Source of the DNA: Papilionanthe hookeriana x Papilionanthe teres
Taxonomy: Eukaryota; Streptophyta; Magnoliopsida; Asparagales; Orchidaceae
Reading direction: 5' to 3'
NCBI GenBank assembly: GCA_022702705.1
Contig: CM040427.1
Coordinates: 73,709,283-73,773,282 of the forward strand
DNA length: 64,000 nucleotides
Position numbers and translations under genes: made by a program. Below are positions 24,166 to 34,945 of the stretch, piece by piece (position 1 is the first letter of the stretch; every line of letters begins with the position of its first letter). The notes under the pieces were generated by a model. The model saw only the letters and a list, made by a program, of their open reading frames with translations, was not told the DNA's origin and ran no database searches.

Positions 24166-24950
24166 GAGAATCGGAAACTAAGTTCCAACCTCGAGCTTGC
24201 AAGAAGGATTGGAATTTAGGTACCAGCCTCGGAGAGAGAATCGGAACTTAGGTACCGATCGAAAAGGATGAGAATCGAATTTAGATACCGATCTCTAAAA
24301 GGGAGAACTCGGAATTTGGTACCGCTTCAAAAGAGAGAATTGAAATTTAGAATCAATCTCGGAAAGAGAGCTCGAATTTGGTACCGACCTCGAAAGGAGA
24401 GAACTCGGAATTTGTTACCAGCCTCGAAAGAGAGAATTGAAATTTAGTATCAATCTCGGAAAGAGAGTTAGAATTTGGTATTGACCTCGAAAGGAGAGAA
24501 CTGGAATTTTGTACCAGTCTTGAAAGAGAGAATTGAAATTTAGTATCAATCTCGAAAAAAGAGTCAAAATTTGGTACCGACCTCAAAAGGAGAGAACTGG
24601 AATTTGGTACCAGTCTCGAAAGAGAGAATTGAAATTTAGTATCAATCTCGGAAAGAGAGTCGGAATTTGGTACCGAACTCGAAAGGAGAGAACCGGAATT
24701 TGGTACCGGCCTCGAAAGAGAGAATTGAAATTTAGTATCAATCTCGGAAAGAGAGTTGGAATTTGGTACCGACCTCGAAAGGAGAGAACTGGAATTTGGT
24801 ACCAGTCTCGAAAGGGAGAATTGAAATTTAGTATCAATCTCAGAAAGAGAGTTGGAATTTGGTACCGACCTCGAAAGGAGAGAACTGGAATTTGATACCA
24901 CTCTTGAAAGAGATGGGAATCAGAATTTAGGTACTGATCCCAAAAGTTTG
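24166..24950. repeat. Tandem repeat array, 32-bp monomers in 96-bp higher-order units
   Basis: A GAGAGAATTGAAATTTAG landmark recurs at 24,334, 24,432, 24,528, 24,624, 24,720 and 24,816: spacing 98, then 96 four times. Each 96-bp unit is three related monomers of about 32 bp (GAGAG..GAATTT.GTACC..CCTCGAAAG). Diverged monomers extend left to about 24,170. Because 96 is divisible by three, long frames stay open on both strands; they are not genes. The position, between the last gene and the 3' LTR, is where Tat/Ogre elements commonly carry tandem repeats. Confidence 0.9.
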
Positions 24951-25632
24951 TATTTGATTTGGTTTGGAAGATTTTGTGGAAATTTAAGTTTAGTGGAGGA
25001 TTGGAATGAGACATGAAAGTGTTTTACATCCCAAGAGAGTTGATTAAAGTTTGATTGTTTGGCGAAGGAAACAAATCCATGCCATCAGAACCAAATCGAG
25101 AATTTCTTTACTGTGTCAGTAGACTCAGTCGACCTTTCTCAAAAGAGGGAAGAAATCAAGGATAGTCAAAAGGATTTCTGGACGACGAAAAAGTTTAGAA
25201 GTTTGGAATTAAGGTTTGAGTCTTCCGTGGGGAAGAATCAACTCGAAAGAGGGTTCAAAAGAGTTTCAAATGGATTTCAATTTGAAGAAGAATTGAAAGA
25301 TTCGAATCAGAGGATTAAGATCGGAGTTCAATTCGAGACTTAGATTTGTTTCGTTTGTTTTAGTGATTCAATTTTATTTGTGTTTTAAATTAGAGTTCGC
25401 GTTAATTTGGAGTTCGTTTTGACATTCGGATTCTTAAAAGAGTTCTTTATTTATTTTCTATTCTTTTCGTTCTTTGCTCTAAGTTCATTTAACTTAATGG
25501 CATTTCCCAGTCAATTTGCATAAAAGAGATGAAGGCAAAACACGACATAGTCGTTTCCATTTCAATTTGTTGAAAATACATCATATAACTTGATCCAAAA
25601 CATGATGATATTTTTCTTGAAAATTCAGCATC
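24951..25632 (-). other. 3' untranslated region between the AlkB gene and the tandem array
   Basis: AT- and GA-rich sequence with no recognisable gene, repeat or RNA. A plus-strand frame at 25,059-25,343 has no family features and is antisense to the element; left uncalled. Confidence 0.4.
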
Positions 25633-25814
25633 TCATACAATCCACATAAATCCAAAACGGATTGTGCAGATTCTTGCAAGTTTCTTCCAAAAGCGTCTGT
25701 CGGAATCCATGTCTGAATAGTAAGATACATGGACAATAACATCACCTTCCAAGCCATCCTTGGCAGGAAATGTCGTTCGGATGTGCATTGGAGGTGTGCT
25801 ATCTCCCATGTAGC
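25633..25814 (-). other. Possible out-of-frame C-terminal extension of ORF3
   Basis: After TGA at 25,815 another frame is open from about 25,818 to 25,633 (YMGDSTPPMHIRTTFPAKDG, then GDVIVHVSYYSDMDSD). It could be the original tail reached by a frameshift, or an unrelated open stretch. No family recognised. Confidence 0.3.
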
Positions 25815-27291
25815 TCACAGCTCGTAGGGCCGAAGGCTCTCTAACTCTGGATCTGGCTGAAAGTGGAAAGGCATTTTTTTATCATCCATCCTCCTGAAAG
25901 TGATGGAGATCCGCTCAACAGGAACTCCTGGAATGCAATGTTTTGCTATGTCCGCTCCATTCCCTTTTAATACCAAGACGGAACCTACCGGTAGTGGTAT
26001 CTCCACCGACCCTCAGAACTCTCCAGGGCCTGCTATCCGGAGGTCAGATCCGAACATGATGTTACATCAGTTGACAAAGGACACTGTGCAGAAAGGTCTG
26101 ACAAAGTCATGATGATCTATGTGTGGCGGTATGTAGTCGCCCACCCTGTATATGTTAACAATGCAGCTGTTGGGTATGCAATCCGCAGGCAATACCCTCA
26201 ATGTCACCATCCTTTTTACCATTCTCTTGATAATTCTTGACATCGGATCCACCTCACTACGACGGAGTATCCCTGGTGGATTTCCCTTTCTGTCTTCAGC
26301 GAAGTTATAACAACACTCGCACTGGATCGTAACTCTTCCTTTTCCTTTCATCCACCTTCGAGGTTCTGAGTAGGTCTTCTCTCTCAAACGACCAGCCCAA
26401 CCCATTTTCTAAAGTTCAACGACACAGTCCACAATTTGTTGTTGCTCGTAGTCTGAGAACACATATGTATGCAGCTCGAGGCCCTCCAAGATGTTGATCC
26501 TCTTGCCTCAGATTCTCTCAAAATATTCAAAGGTCTTCTTCTCAACTTGCTGCAATTTCTCCAGCTCGTACTCCGGGATTATCTGAAGTCCTCGGGGTCT
26601 GGTAACATATTGCGGGATGTACGGTTTAACCCCAGCACGCTCTCCTGCATGTCTCGGCTGCTCAGGGATAGTCTCTGTAGGGACATCCTCCGGGGTTGCT
26701 TTCGCAACAAGACTCTTCAAAACTGGTGCTTCTGTCCGGCGTCGTGGTACCGATTCTGTTTCTGCTCTTCTTGGAATCTCTTTCATCCCATCTGCTATTC
26801 TTGGAGTTGATCTCCTCTTTTCTGGCTTCTACTGAACTGATTTCCTCGAAGTATTTGCACTGACGGTAGAAACTGTCTTTTCAGGTTGATCCACTGCTAG
26901 CTTGGTTAGCATCTTACGAATGCGACGGTTCTTGTTTCTTCGTTGGGTCGGAGTGAGAGTAGCCTCTTCTTACCTCTGAACTTCGTGGGCATGGCGCCGA
27001 CAAGCCTCGCTCTTCGCCGTAGCAACCACGGACTTAACTTTCTTGTCTTCCCCCGTTGCATAAGCAGCGTTTGCTTTTCTTTTCTTGCTGGTGGAATGCT
27101 GACTTGGGCCACCTAATTTCATCACGGTCTGGCTGTGGTACTCTTCCTGGTCAATCGGTTTCTTCATACTGTAGCCAGGCCGGTGTGAAATCAGAGTAGA
27201 TCTCAATCACGGCCCCATCCTTCATCTTCTTTTCATCGAGTGCTAGACTCACGCCATTCTTAAAGTTCAGAAACAACTGTCCGTTCGACAT
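25815..27291 (-). pseudogene. ORF3: AlkB/ALKBH9-type Fe(II)/2-oxoglutarate dioxygenase fused to an ORF1-like N-terminus
   Basis: Starts MSNGQLFLNFKNGVSLAL at 27,291. A frameshift near 27,165 leads to one frame running to TGA 25,815, interrupted by stops at 26,970 (TAA), 26,829 (TAG), 26,508 (TGA), 26,409 (TAG), 26,067 (TGA) and 26,013 (TGA); about 490 codons in all. The middle is basic (TSKKRKANAAYA, RRNKNRRIRKML). The C-terminal 220 residues are AlkB: NILEGLELHTYVFS, GKGRVTIQCECCYN, NPPGILRR, PNSCIVNIY, then PPHIDHHDF with the iron ligands His (26,121-26,123) and Asp (26,115-26,117), distal His in AKHC (25,938-25,940), and R-x5-R (25,911-25,913 and 25,893-25,895) for 2-oxoglutarate. The strings match plant ALKBH9-type RNA m6A demethylases. 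Sense to pol, downstream of integrase; the element role (demethylating its own RNA) is inference. Not functional as it stands. Confidence 0.9.
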
Positions 27292-27295
27292 TTCC

Positions 27296-27330
27296 CTGCG
27301 AAAAACAAGGAAAGAATCAGGGGCTGTACT
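27296..27330 (-). promoter_or_regulatory. Putative splice acceptor just before ORF3 start
   Basis: The sense strand has CCCCTGATTCTTTCCTTGTT followed by TTTCGCAG, and the ATG starts 4 nt further on. A pyrimidine-rich tract, CAG and a CTGAT branch-point-like element are all in place. ORF1 has a comparable arrangement. It would let ORF3 be translated from a spliced RNA. Confidence 0.45.
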
Positions 27331-27692
27331 AAGAACAAGAACAATAAGAAAAATCATTTATCAATGGCAAAATTTTTTTATTTGTTTCTTTCAAATTTTA
27401 ATAAGAGTAGTAAAAGATGGGGAAAGATCAGGAGTGAACTGATTTAAAAGGAGGGATCAAAATTTTATTATTATGATTTCACATATTTTCTTTTTAACAC
27501 ATTTTTTTGTTAATGATTTTTTTATCCATTTTTATATTTTGGGTTCGGACCCAGCTACAAATGATTAATCTACCCGTGCTTTTAGAAATGAAACTTCATT
27601 TCTTAAAGTTCATCCTTCAAAACATCAGGTTTCGTAATACTTCTTTAAATATCGTCCATTGATTGGAAGCATAGGTCGTTCTCCACTGCAAT
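27331..27692 (-). other. Spacer between integrase and ORF3
   Basis: AT-rich and non-coding; the integrase frame ends by about 27,660. Nothing further recognised apart from the acceptor at its ORF3 end. Confidence 0.5.
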
Positions 27693-28946
27693 TCACCAGT
27701 TGGTAGGAACCTCCAGCGTAGACGGCTCGACCACGAACGGCCCCTCCCAGGTTGGTTCAAATTTACCTCCTATCTTGCGGTGTACAAGAATAGGTCTCAT
27801 GAGAACTAGAACCAAGTCACCGACTTTGAATGTCCTTGGGCGAACCAGTTTATCATGGGCCTGGATCATCTTGGCTTCATACAATTCCAGATTCTACTGT
27901 GCTGAAAGTCTTTTCCCTTCCAAGCTTTCTAATTCTTCTAATCGTAATTTGGCATTCTCTTCTGCAGTGATCCTGTTTGCAACTGCAATTCTGAGTGACA
28001 GAAACTGCACCTCCAAGGGTAAAACGGCTTCGGACCCATACACTAGAGCGTAAGGCGTAGACTGAGTAGGAGTTCTGAAAGTCATTCTGTAGGCACATAA
28101 GGCTTCTAACAACTTCGCGTGCCAATTTCTTTTGTTGTCGTCCAAAGTTTTCTTTAGAATTTGGATGAGAGTTTTAAATGCCTCGGCCAAGCCGTTCGCT
28201 CTTGGGTAGTAAAATTGTCAAATAGCACCAGTCGATCCCGTGCCTTCTGAAAAAACTGTTGATCCTTGTACTTCTGAACGCGGACCCATTATCTGAAATA
28301 ATTCTGCGCGGTAGCCCTAAATGGTAGACGACTTGATTTTTGAAGAACTGTAGCACATGGTGCGCTTTCACTTCTTTGAGTGGCACTGCTTCTGCCCACT
28401 TAGAAAAGTAATCTGTAGCTGCAAGAATAAAGTGACGTCCTCTTGAAGAAGGCGGTTCTATCGGGCTCACGATATCTGTGCCCCAAAACTCAAATGGTCA
28501 CGATGCGATTTTCGGATGCAGCACATTTGGAGGTTGGTGTAGAACCACTTCATGCACTTGGCACTGGTGACAGCTTTTGGCAACTTTCAAGCAGTCGGTC
28601 ATCATCGATGGCCAGTTGTACCCTAATCTCTTAATCTTCATTTTCATTTTGGACCCGACTGATGAGCGCCACAAAGTCCTGAGTGTATCTCTTTGATAAT
28701 CTCACGAGCCTCGGACCCGTTCATGCACCTTAGCAACATCTTGTCAAAAGACATTTTGTATAATGTATTATTTACTAATGCGTATGATAGAGTTCTTTTC
28801 TTAATCTGATGAGCTAATGAATTATCGTTCGGTAGGTTTCTTGTTTGCAAATAGTCTATTAATGGCTGTCGCCAATCTTCTACATTTTTTGTTACCGCTG
28901 CAACTGTTTCTTCTTCTTTTCCTTCTGATTTGTGTATTGTATCCAT
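27693..28946 (-). pseudogene. Giant element integrase
   Basis: Pieces in three frames, in order. The H2C2 zinc-binding domain is at 28,946-28,644 (CMNGSEAREIIKEIHSGLCG, continuing to CHQCQVH). The catalytic core follows at 28,470-28,174 with the first Asp in ATDYFSKWAE and the second in IISDNGSAF. The Glu of the DDE triad lies in ANGLAEAF (near 28,190), then WHAKLLEALCAYR and TPYALVYG. The C-terminal domain (KVGDLVLVLMRPILVH..GKFEPTWEGPF) is at 27,884-27,693. Frameshifts fall near 28,640-28,470 and 28,200, and a TAG at 27,894. It would insert element cDNA; inactive here. Confidence 0.9.
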
Positions 28947-28986
28947 GTCGAGCTGTGATAGGACCTATCGTCCTTGAACTGACATT

Positions 28987-29370
28987 TCAACTGACTCGTC
29001 CTGTAAGCAAGCAAACTCTTTCGCAAGGCGGGCTAACGCATACATTTTCTCTTCTGGGAATCTTGTAAATCGTTACATTTGGAATCTGTTCCAACAACTT
29101 CATGGCATACTGAAAGTACTGCTTGAGTCTTGGTTTCAGAATCCTGTACTGTCCTGCGACTTGCTGAATGATCAACTGTGAATCTCCGTAGATATTAATA
29201 TCTGTTATCCCCATCTGAATGGTTAATTCTAGTCCAGTTATGAGGGCTTCGTATTCTGCTTCGTTGTTCGTACATGGTTCTGTTAGATGGTAGGAATATC
29301 TTAAAATCCCCCGCTCCGGTGTTATAAATATTAGTCTGATTCCTGGTTTACCGGGCACTATCGTTTGCAA
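28987..29370 (-). pseudogene. Giant element second (archaeal-type) RNase H
   Basis: NNEAEYEALITGLELTIQMG and INIYGDSQLIIQQVAGQY are the conserved E and D segments of the additional RNase H domain found in the Tat lineage, located after the RT-linked RNase H and before integrase, as expected. In frame with the preceding RNase H, separated by TAG 29,383. A frameshift near 29,010 ends it. Key diagnostic for placing the element in Tat. Confidence 0.85.
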
Positions 29371-29382
29371 TTCTTTGTCTTT

Positions 29383-30042
29383 CTATGTTGAAGATGCTCT
29401 GTCGAAGTACAGTTCCCAACGCTGATCATCGGGATCTTCTAGGCTCATTATCTGCTTGTCTGGCAAATTGTCGTTAAGAGGCGATTCTGCTGGTAAAGGG
29501 TGTGCTGCAAGGAACTCTGCTAGGACTTGTCCCTTTATAGCACGAAGAGGAACGAAAGTTATATTGAATTGCAATAGTATCATCGACCACCTGGCAAGTC
29601 TGCCGGAAAGCGTCGGTCGGGTCATTAAATATTGCAATGGATTAAACTTTAAAATAAGGTTGATCTTATGAGAAAGCATGTAATGCCTGAGCTTTTGAGC
29701 GGCAAAGATCAGGGCCAAACAATGCTTCTTAATCGGGGGATACTTTACTTCCGTCGGAATTAGACGACGACTTAAATAGTAAAGAGCATTTTCTTTACCC
29801 TCGTTATTAACTTGGGCTAGCAGGGCTCCGAGGGATTCATCTAAGGTTGCGGTATAAAGTATCAACGGTCTACCCGAGACTGGGGCTGCTAAGACAGGAG
29901 GTGTCATTAAATACTGTTTAATGTCCTCGAAGGCCTGCTGGCATTTCTCTTCCCAAACGAATTTGGCATCCTTTTTAATTAATGTCGAGAAGGGCTGACA
30001 CCTACCTGAAAAATTCGAGATAAAGCATCGAAGATACACCAA
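29383..30042 (-). pseudogene. Giant element RT-linked RNase H
   Basis: Begins in the RT connection (VYLRCFISNFSGRCQPFS..KKDAKFVWEEKCQQAFEDIK) and continues through the RNase H-like fold (PLILYTATLDESLGALLAQ, LYYLSRRL, KHCLALIFAAQKLRHYM), then GRLARWSMILLQFNITFVP. In this lineage this first RNase H is typically degenerate while the second is retained. Same frame as the RT tail at 30,339-30,112. Confidence 0.88.
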
Positions 30043-30111
30043 CTTCCCTTGAAAGGATCGTAGTTATTTTAAGGTTTTGGGAGGCGGCATTTCTAAGATA
30101 GCTTTAATCTT

Positions 30112-31073
30112 CTACGGATCAATTTCAATTCCACGATGTCGGACAACGAATCCTAAGAATTTCCAAGAGGCGACGCCGAAGGCGCATTTCAAGGGATTCA
30201 TCTTAAGGTTATATTGTCTTAATTGCTCGAAAACCATTCTCAAATCATATAGGTGATCTTCATTCACTTTTCTTTTGATGACCACATCATCCATGTAACA
30301 CTCGACTTGGTTATGAATGAGATCATCAAAAATCCTCATATCGCTCTTTGATAAGTTGCTCCTGTGTTCTTCAATCTGAAAGGCATTACTGTGTAGCAGT
30401 ATATTCCGATTGATGTTATGAAGGCGGTGAGCTTTTCATCTTCCGGTGCCATCTTTATCTGGTTGTATCCTGATGATCCATCCATGAAAGACAAGACTTC
30501 GTGTGTCGAGGTGATGTCGATCATTAATTTTGGAATTGGTAGCAGGAATTCATCCTTTGGGCATGCTTTGTTCAAATCCCTGAAATCCACGCAGAATCTG
30601 ATCTGAGCATTCTTCTTTCTGACCGGTACCACATTGGCCAACCAAGTCGGATATTGTTCTTCACGGACAAATTTAGCATCTATTAGCTTCTTAACTTCAG
30701 CTATAACTTGTTGTTCAATCTCTATACGCATTCTTCTAGGAGCTTGCCTGACTAGAATGGCAGTGTGATCCACTCCTAGTTTGTGAACTGCAACTTCTGG
30801 AGCTAATCCTGACATTTCATCATAACTCCAAGCAAAATAGTCCTTAAATTCCATTAATAGCTTGATCATTGCTTTAGAGTCTTCTTTATTGAGCAAGGAG
30901 CTAACAAAGGTCGGCCTGGGCTCTTCACTAGTACCTAAGTTAACTTCCACTAACTCGTCTATCGTATATTTAATTTCTTCTTCGAATTCTGGCAGAGCAT
31001 CTCCAATCGGCAGATCTTCCGGATTGTCTGAAGCTTCCAAGCAGTCTTCATCAGGCTCGCAAGTGACAACCAA
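30112..31073 (-). pseudogene. Giant element reverse transcriptase
   Basis: Frame 31,073-30,336: WSYDEMSGLAPEVAVHKL, RRMRIEIEQQVIAEVKKLID, YPTWLANVVPVRKKN, RFCVDFRDLNKACPKDEFLL, LSFMDGSSGYNQIKM and KNTGATYQRA. A 1-nt frameshift at about 30,337 is followed by IFDDLIHNQVECYMDDVVIK (catalytic YMDD) and KMNPLKCAFGVASWKFLGF. Canonical Ty3/gypsy RT order and spacing. A TAG at 30,112 precedes the connection to RNase H. Confidence 0.93.
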
Positions 31074-31598
31074 GCAAAATCTCGTATCATCAACTAATTC
31101 TACTGTGCCGAATCTGAGACTGTGCTTTGAGTTGGGAGGCCGACTGGCATTATTCCATAATTTCTCAAAGTGTTGTGATCGACAATTTTTCCATTATTTA
31201 GGTAAGACACCACGTTGAATTAAATTCTGAACACAGGGAGAGTACCACTCAAAAGGCAATTCCATTAATTCAGATGAAGCAACCTCTTCAAATTGTACAT
31301 CATTTTCAATTTTGGAAGAAGAAGCACCATGGTAGAATTTGATTGGATTAGCACCATCACCATGCACTTCCTTGACCATCATACCCTCAATCTTATTAGG
31401 ATAGATCGAGGTCAGGGTCATAGTATGCACATAGTGGTTTATCTTCTCGTACATTGATTTGTATTCTTCATTCTTTTCATCTTCAAGAAAGATCTTGAAC
31501 TGGGGTTTCTTTTGATTTATTGTTGCTGCTTCTTTCTTGATTTCTTCTTCTTCTTCTTCAGAATTGCTTTCCCTATCAACACCGATGACTGGTTTCTT
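31074..31598 (-). pseudogene. Giant element protease-RT linker
   Basis: Same frame as protease and RT, interrupted by TAG 31,599 and TAA 31,194. Holds HTMTLTSIYPNKIEGMMVKE and ELPFEWYSPCVQNLIQRGVL, a block also seen in element 1 (9570-9334), and continues to RPPNSKHSLRFGTVELVDDT. There is no clear intron at this point, unlike published Ogre elements, which splice between protease and RT; frame continuity here argues against one. Confidence 0.7.
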
Positions 31599-32225
31599 CT
31601 ATTCAACTGTTCCACTGTTCTTTCCTCGACCTTGTCCCCGGCCTCGACCTCGGGTGCGAGTTCTGGAGAAACCTTCACCATCTCGCCGTAAGGGAGTGGT
31701 GAGTAACTGTTGAACTAGAATTTCAGGTTCTTCTTCGTCTTGAACTTCTTTTGCTTCATTTGATTTGGTATTTCTGGAGAAGATTGTCGTCTTTGGAGGC
31801 ACGTAGTAAGCTGCATCTTCGTGAATTTCGATTTCATGCACGGAGAATGGTTGCAAATCACCTTTGGTACACTGTTCTCCTCCTTCGTAATATTTTATGC
31901 ACTGGTGCAGAGACGACAGTACCATCTGGTTTTCATGGATCCACGGCCGACCCAGTAGAGCATTGAATGATGTCTTAGAATCAATTATGTGGAACTTTGC
32001 GGTTGTCTTTGCTAAATCAGCATACTTCATTAATAGTGTTATCGATCCAAGGGCTCTTTCTCCTTTCTGATTGAAGCCTCTTAATAACATCTTGTCTGCT
32101 TCGAGGTCACGAGCATCAATTTCCAAATATGCTAACGTTCGAAGGCTCATTATAATAATTGATGCTCCTGGATCAACTAACACCCTGGAGAGCTTGAAAT
32201 TTTTGATAGTGACTGAAATGTACAA
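31599..32225 (-). pseudogene. Giant element aspartic protease
   Basis: LSRVLVDPGASIIIMSLRTL is the retropepsin active-site segment (Asp, then G-A-S), followed by FHIIDSKTSFNALLGRPWIH, the ALLGRPW hallmark of Tat-type proteases. The C-terminal tail is Arg/Gly-rich (TRTRGRGRGQGRG). Upstream, TGA 32,226-32,228 breaks the frame in what should be a continuous polyprotein. It processes Gag-Pol in intact relatives. Confidence 0.88.
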
Positions 32226-32228
32226 CGG

Positions 32229-33398
32229 TCAATTGTGATCAGCTGTACCAAGTAGTAGATCATTGTCTGTGAAGGTAACACCTCGCTGTTCTTTTAACGA
32301 GCAAACCTCGTCTAAGGAATTACCGGCCATTTGAGCTAAACAAATTTTCGGATCAAGTAAGGCCTCGATCGAGTTTCCCTCATCTCCTTTCGACGAGATC
32401 AAAGCGTCGTAGATGCTCGGCCTGGTCGGTAGCTTCCTAAGATGGGCTAGCACATTGTAATCCACTTTATTACCAGGCTCTTCAGTCTCTTCCTGAATGG
32501 ACAATTCTTCCGCTGGGGTTGGCTCTTCCTGAGCAACCACCTGCTTTCCTTTATCCTTTGGACCCATTCACGGGGGTAGAACTTTTCCGCTTCTTAGATT
32601 GACTTTAGTTATCTCTTCTGCATCTGGTGCTAGATCTCCCGGTGTCTCCTCTTGAATCAGAACGACTGGCTCTCCTGAAGTTGCTTCGGTGTCTGATAGC
32701 TCTAATTTTTTTGTGATTGGAGCTCCTCGTAATTCACAAATGGACCTGTTGCTTGTCGAGCTTTCATAGCCATCCTTGTGAACGTCTTCTCCTTCGTCGG
32801 GGTCATCGAGGTTTAGCATGATTTGAGAATCGTTATTTGTATCGAAATCGAGATCCGGATTAGGTTGGTTGTCGTTAGTTACATAATTGTTAGAAACAAT
32901 CAAAACGTAGCCAACACCAAAACTCTTATCATTATAAGATCCCGCCGAGGCGAGCAAATAATCATACAGAGTCAGAGGTCCGAGGGATTTCTCCCCCAAA
33001 TCGGAAACAACCATCCTAGGATAAGCAGCCCCTAGTCTACCCTTCGGAGCCTCGGTCTTCTTTTCTTCCACGATCTTCTCTTCCTTCTGGGGCGGTTCTT
33101 GAATCGCAAGTGATAGTGTGGGCTCGACAGGTTTCAAACTCTGAGTTGAAGTGCACACCGAAGCGGTCTGGATGTGATCCAAAATTTTCTTCGAAGTCTT
33201 TGTCCAGACGGTACTCCATCCGTCGTCAGTCGTGTAAGGGTCTATCGGAACAATAGGATCCGTCGAGATAACATTGACGGAACCTCCTTTTTGGGGCTCC
33301 TTCATGTATTCCTTCGGGATCGTTATGTTCCCTTTCCGGAGATTATCATCAAGCCAACTCTTGAAAGTGATGCAATCTTCTATTTTGTGTCCGAGCAT
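32229..33398 (-). pseudogene. Giant element gag tail and gag-protease linker with zinc-knuckle remnant
   Basis: One frame with a TGA at 32,568. It starts in a knuckle-like PYHRMLGHKIEDC (near 33,398); the first Cys is replaced by a TGA. It continues through acidic, low-complexity sequence (EEKIVEEKKTEAPKGRLGAA, LMLNLDDPDEGED) to LRKLPTRPSIYDALI and QMAGNSLDEVC, a block common before the protease in this lineage. A frameshift between 33,614 and 33,400 separates it from the gag core. Confidence 0.75.
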
Positions 33399-33613
33399 CC
33401 GGTGGTAGGGTCAGTAGTTCGGATGATCCTTCTTGTCGACTTCTTCTGGCCTTTTGGGCTCTAATAGTTGAAAGTCTGGCGGAACATCTTGGCCACTGCC
33501 TCAGTCTTGAAGGGGTATTCCTTATTCAAAAGTTCCTTCAGGACACGTGATGGACAAGGCGGCGGTTGATCATGCTGCCATGATTGATAGCTCGGTCGAT
33601 GCTGTTGATGGTT

Positions 33614-34945
33614 CTATTGAGGTTGCTGATAAATCTGTTGCGGTGGTTGATAACTAGGCTGTGGCCGCTCTGGCTGTATTTGCACTGGCTGCTTACCTTT
33701 GACTACTACCGCGACAATCCCAGATTTCTTTTCAAATGCTTTTACGGGTTTCTGCTTATCAGTCTTGTCACTAAAACTCAGCTGTTTTGCCTCCTCCTGC
33801 AAGCTCCCGGCCTTGCTAAGCAACTTCTCAAAAGTCTTAATTGTGAATCCTTTGAGGAGAAGTGCTATCGATCCATGGATACTCTTCAATAGGATACCGA
33901 CTGCATGCTGTTCTTGAAGCTGAGGCTCACACTTCATGCTTAAATTCCTCCATCGAAGTATGTAATCCACTAATATTTTGTTCGGTTTTTGTTGCTCCAC
34001 CACTAGATCACCGATAGTGATGTGGTGTCGAACCCCAGCAAACCGCTTAACGAAAAGGCTTTCTAACTTTGAAAATGTCTTAACCGAACCGTTCGGCAAT
34101 TCTGCATTCCAATCGAAGGAAATCCCTGACAAACTGCTGACGAACTGACGAAAGAGCAAAGCATCACTCCCATCGGCATTGCAGCAACTTGCACGAAAAT
34201 GTGTGACATGCTGCCGGGGTTTTCCCGTACCATCAAAAGTCTTGAACAGAGGTGGTACGAAGCCTTTCGGGTATTGGACTGCATCGAATTCTTCAGGGTA
34301 AGGTCTACCCGTCTAAATGGATGCTCCACTCTTAGACTGAGCTAAGGCTTCTCTCACCTGTTGCTCTACCATGTTCTTAATATCATTTTCGGGAATCATG
34401 CTCTGCACAGAATCCTTCTTCGGTTGTTCATCTCCATTGACGGACGTGATTTCTTTTTCTCCATCTGCAATGTGAATGACTTCCGGGGGCATTTCCCTCT
34501 GAGGTCGAGGCTGACTCTTAAGTGTGGCTAGAACGGCTACCATCTCCTCCATCCTCTTTGTCATATGATAAATTGTATCATCTTTTTCTTGAAGACGCGC
34601 TCTCATTACTTCTGGTTCATCTCCTTCTGAAGCTGATGGAGCTCCTTGCGAAGCTGACGATGCTCGGGTCTCGACCATATTGATCTCGACATACTCTTCA
34701 TCTATGAATTCTAATGAATCCACTTCATTTCTCAATTCTTCTCCTCTTTCCCTTGCCAACCGTCGGATGTCCGTCCTTAGCTTTCCTATAGCAACCTCAA
34801 GTGGCCTTTTCCAAATGGTTTCGCCGTTGTCATGTGTTGACTGTTGAACTTCTTTTTCAGGAGTTTCCTTTAATGCAGTAGCACTTTCTTCAGATTCAGT
34901 TTTTATGACGAGACTCTTCTTTCCGTAACATTGTGTCGGATCGGC
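33614..34945 (-). pseudogene. Giant element Gag
   Basis: One frame interrupted by TAG 34,313. The N-terminal part is acidic with a coiled-coil-like segment (EPEVMRARLQEKDDTIYHMT). The retrotransposon gag domain follows: LLFRQFVSSLSGISFDWNAE, GSVKTFSKLESLFVKRF, TIGDLVVEQQKPNKILVDYI. The tail is Gln/Pro-rich, then TAG 33,614. The start could be at VETRASSASQG (34,678) or further upstream, because the frame is continuous with ORF1 apart from one TGA. Forms the virus-like particle in intact relatives. Confidence 0.88.

Noticed and set aside
24353..25014. Long frames on both strands (up to 182 codons) between 24,353 and 25,014
   Set aside because: They are produced by the 96-bp tandem repeat, whose period is a multiple of three; the residues merely repeat (SVPNSNSLSEIDTKF) and no family is suggested.
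31074..31200. Intron between protease and RT as in published Ogre elements
   Set aside because: The frame is continuous across the region apart from one TAA, and no convincing donor and acceptor pair was seen.
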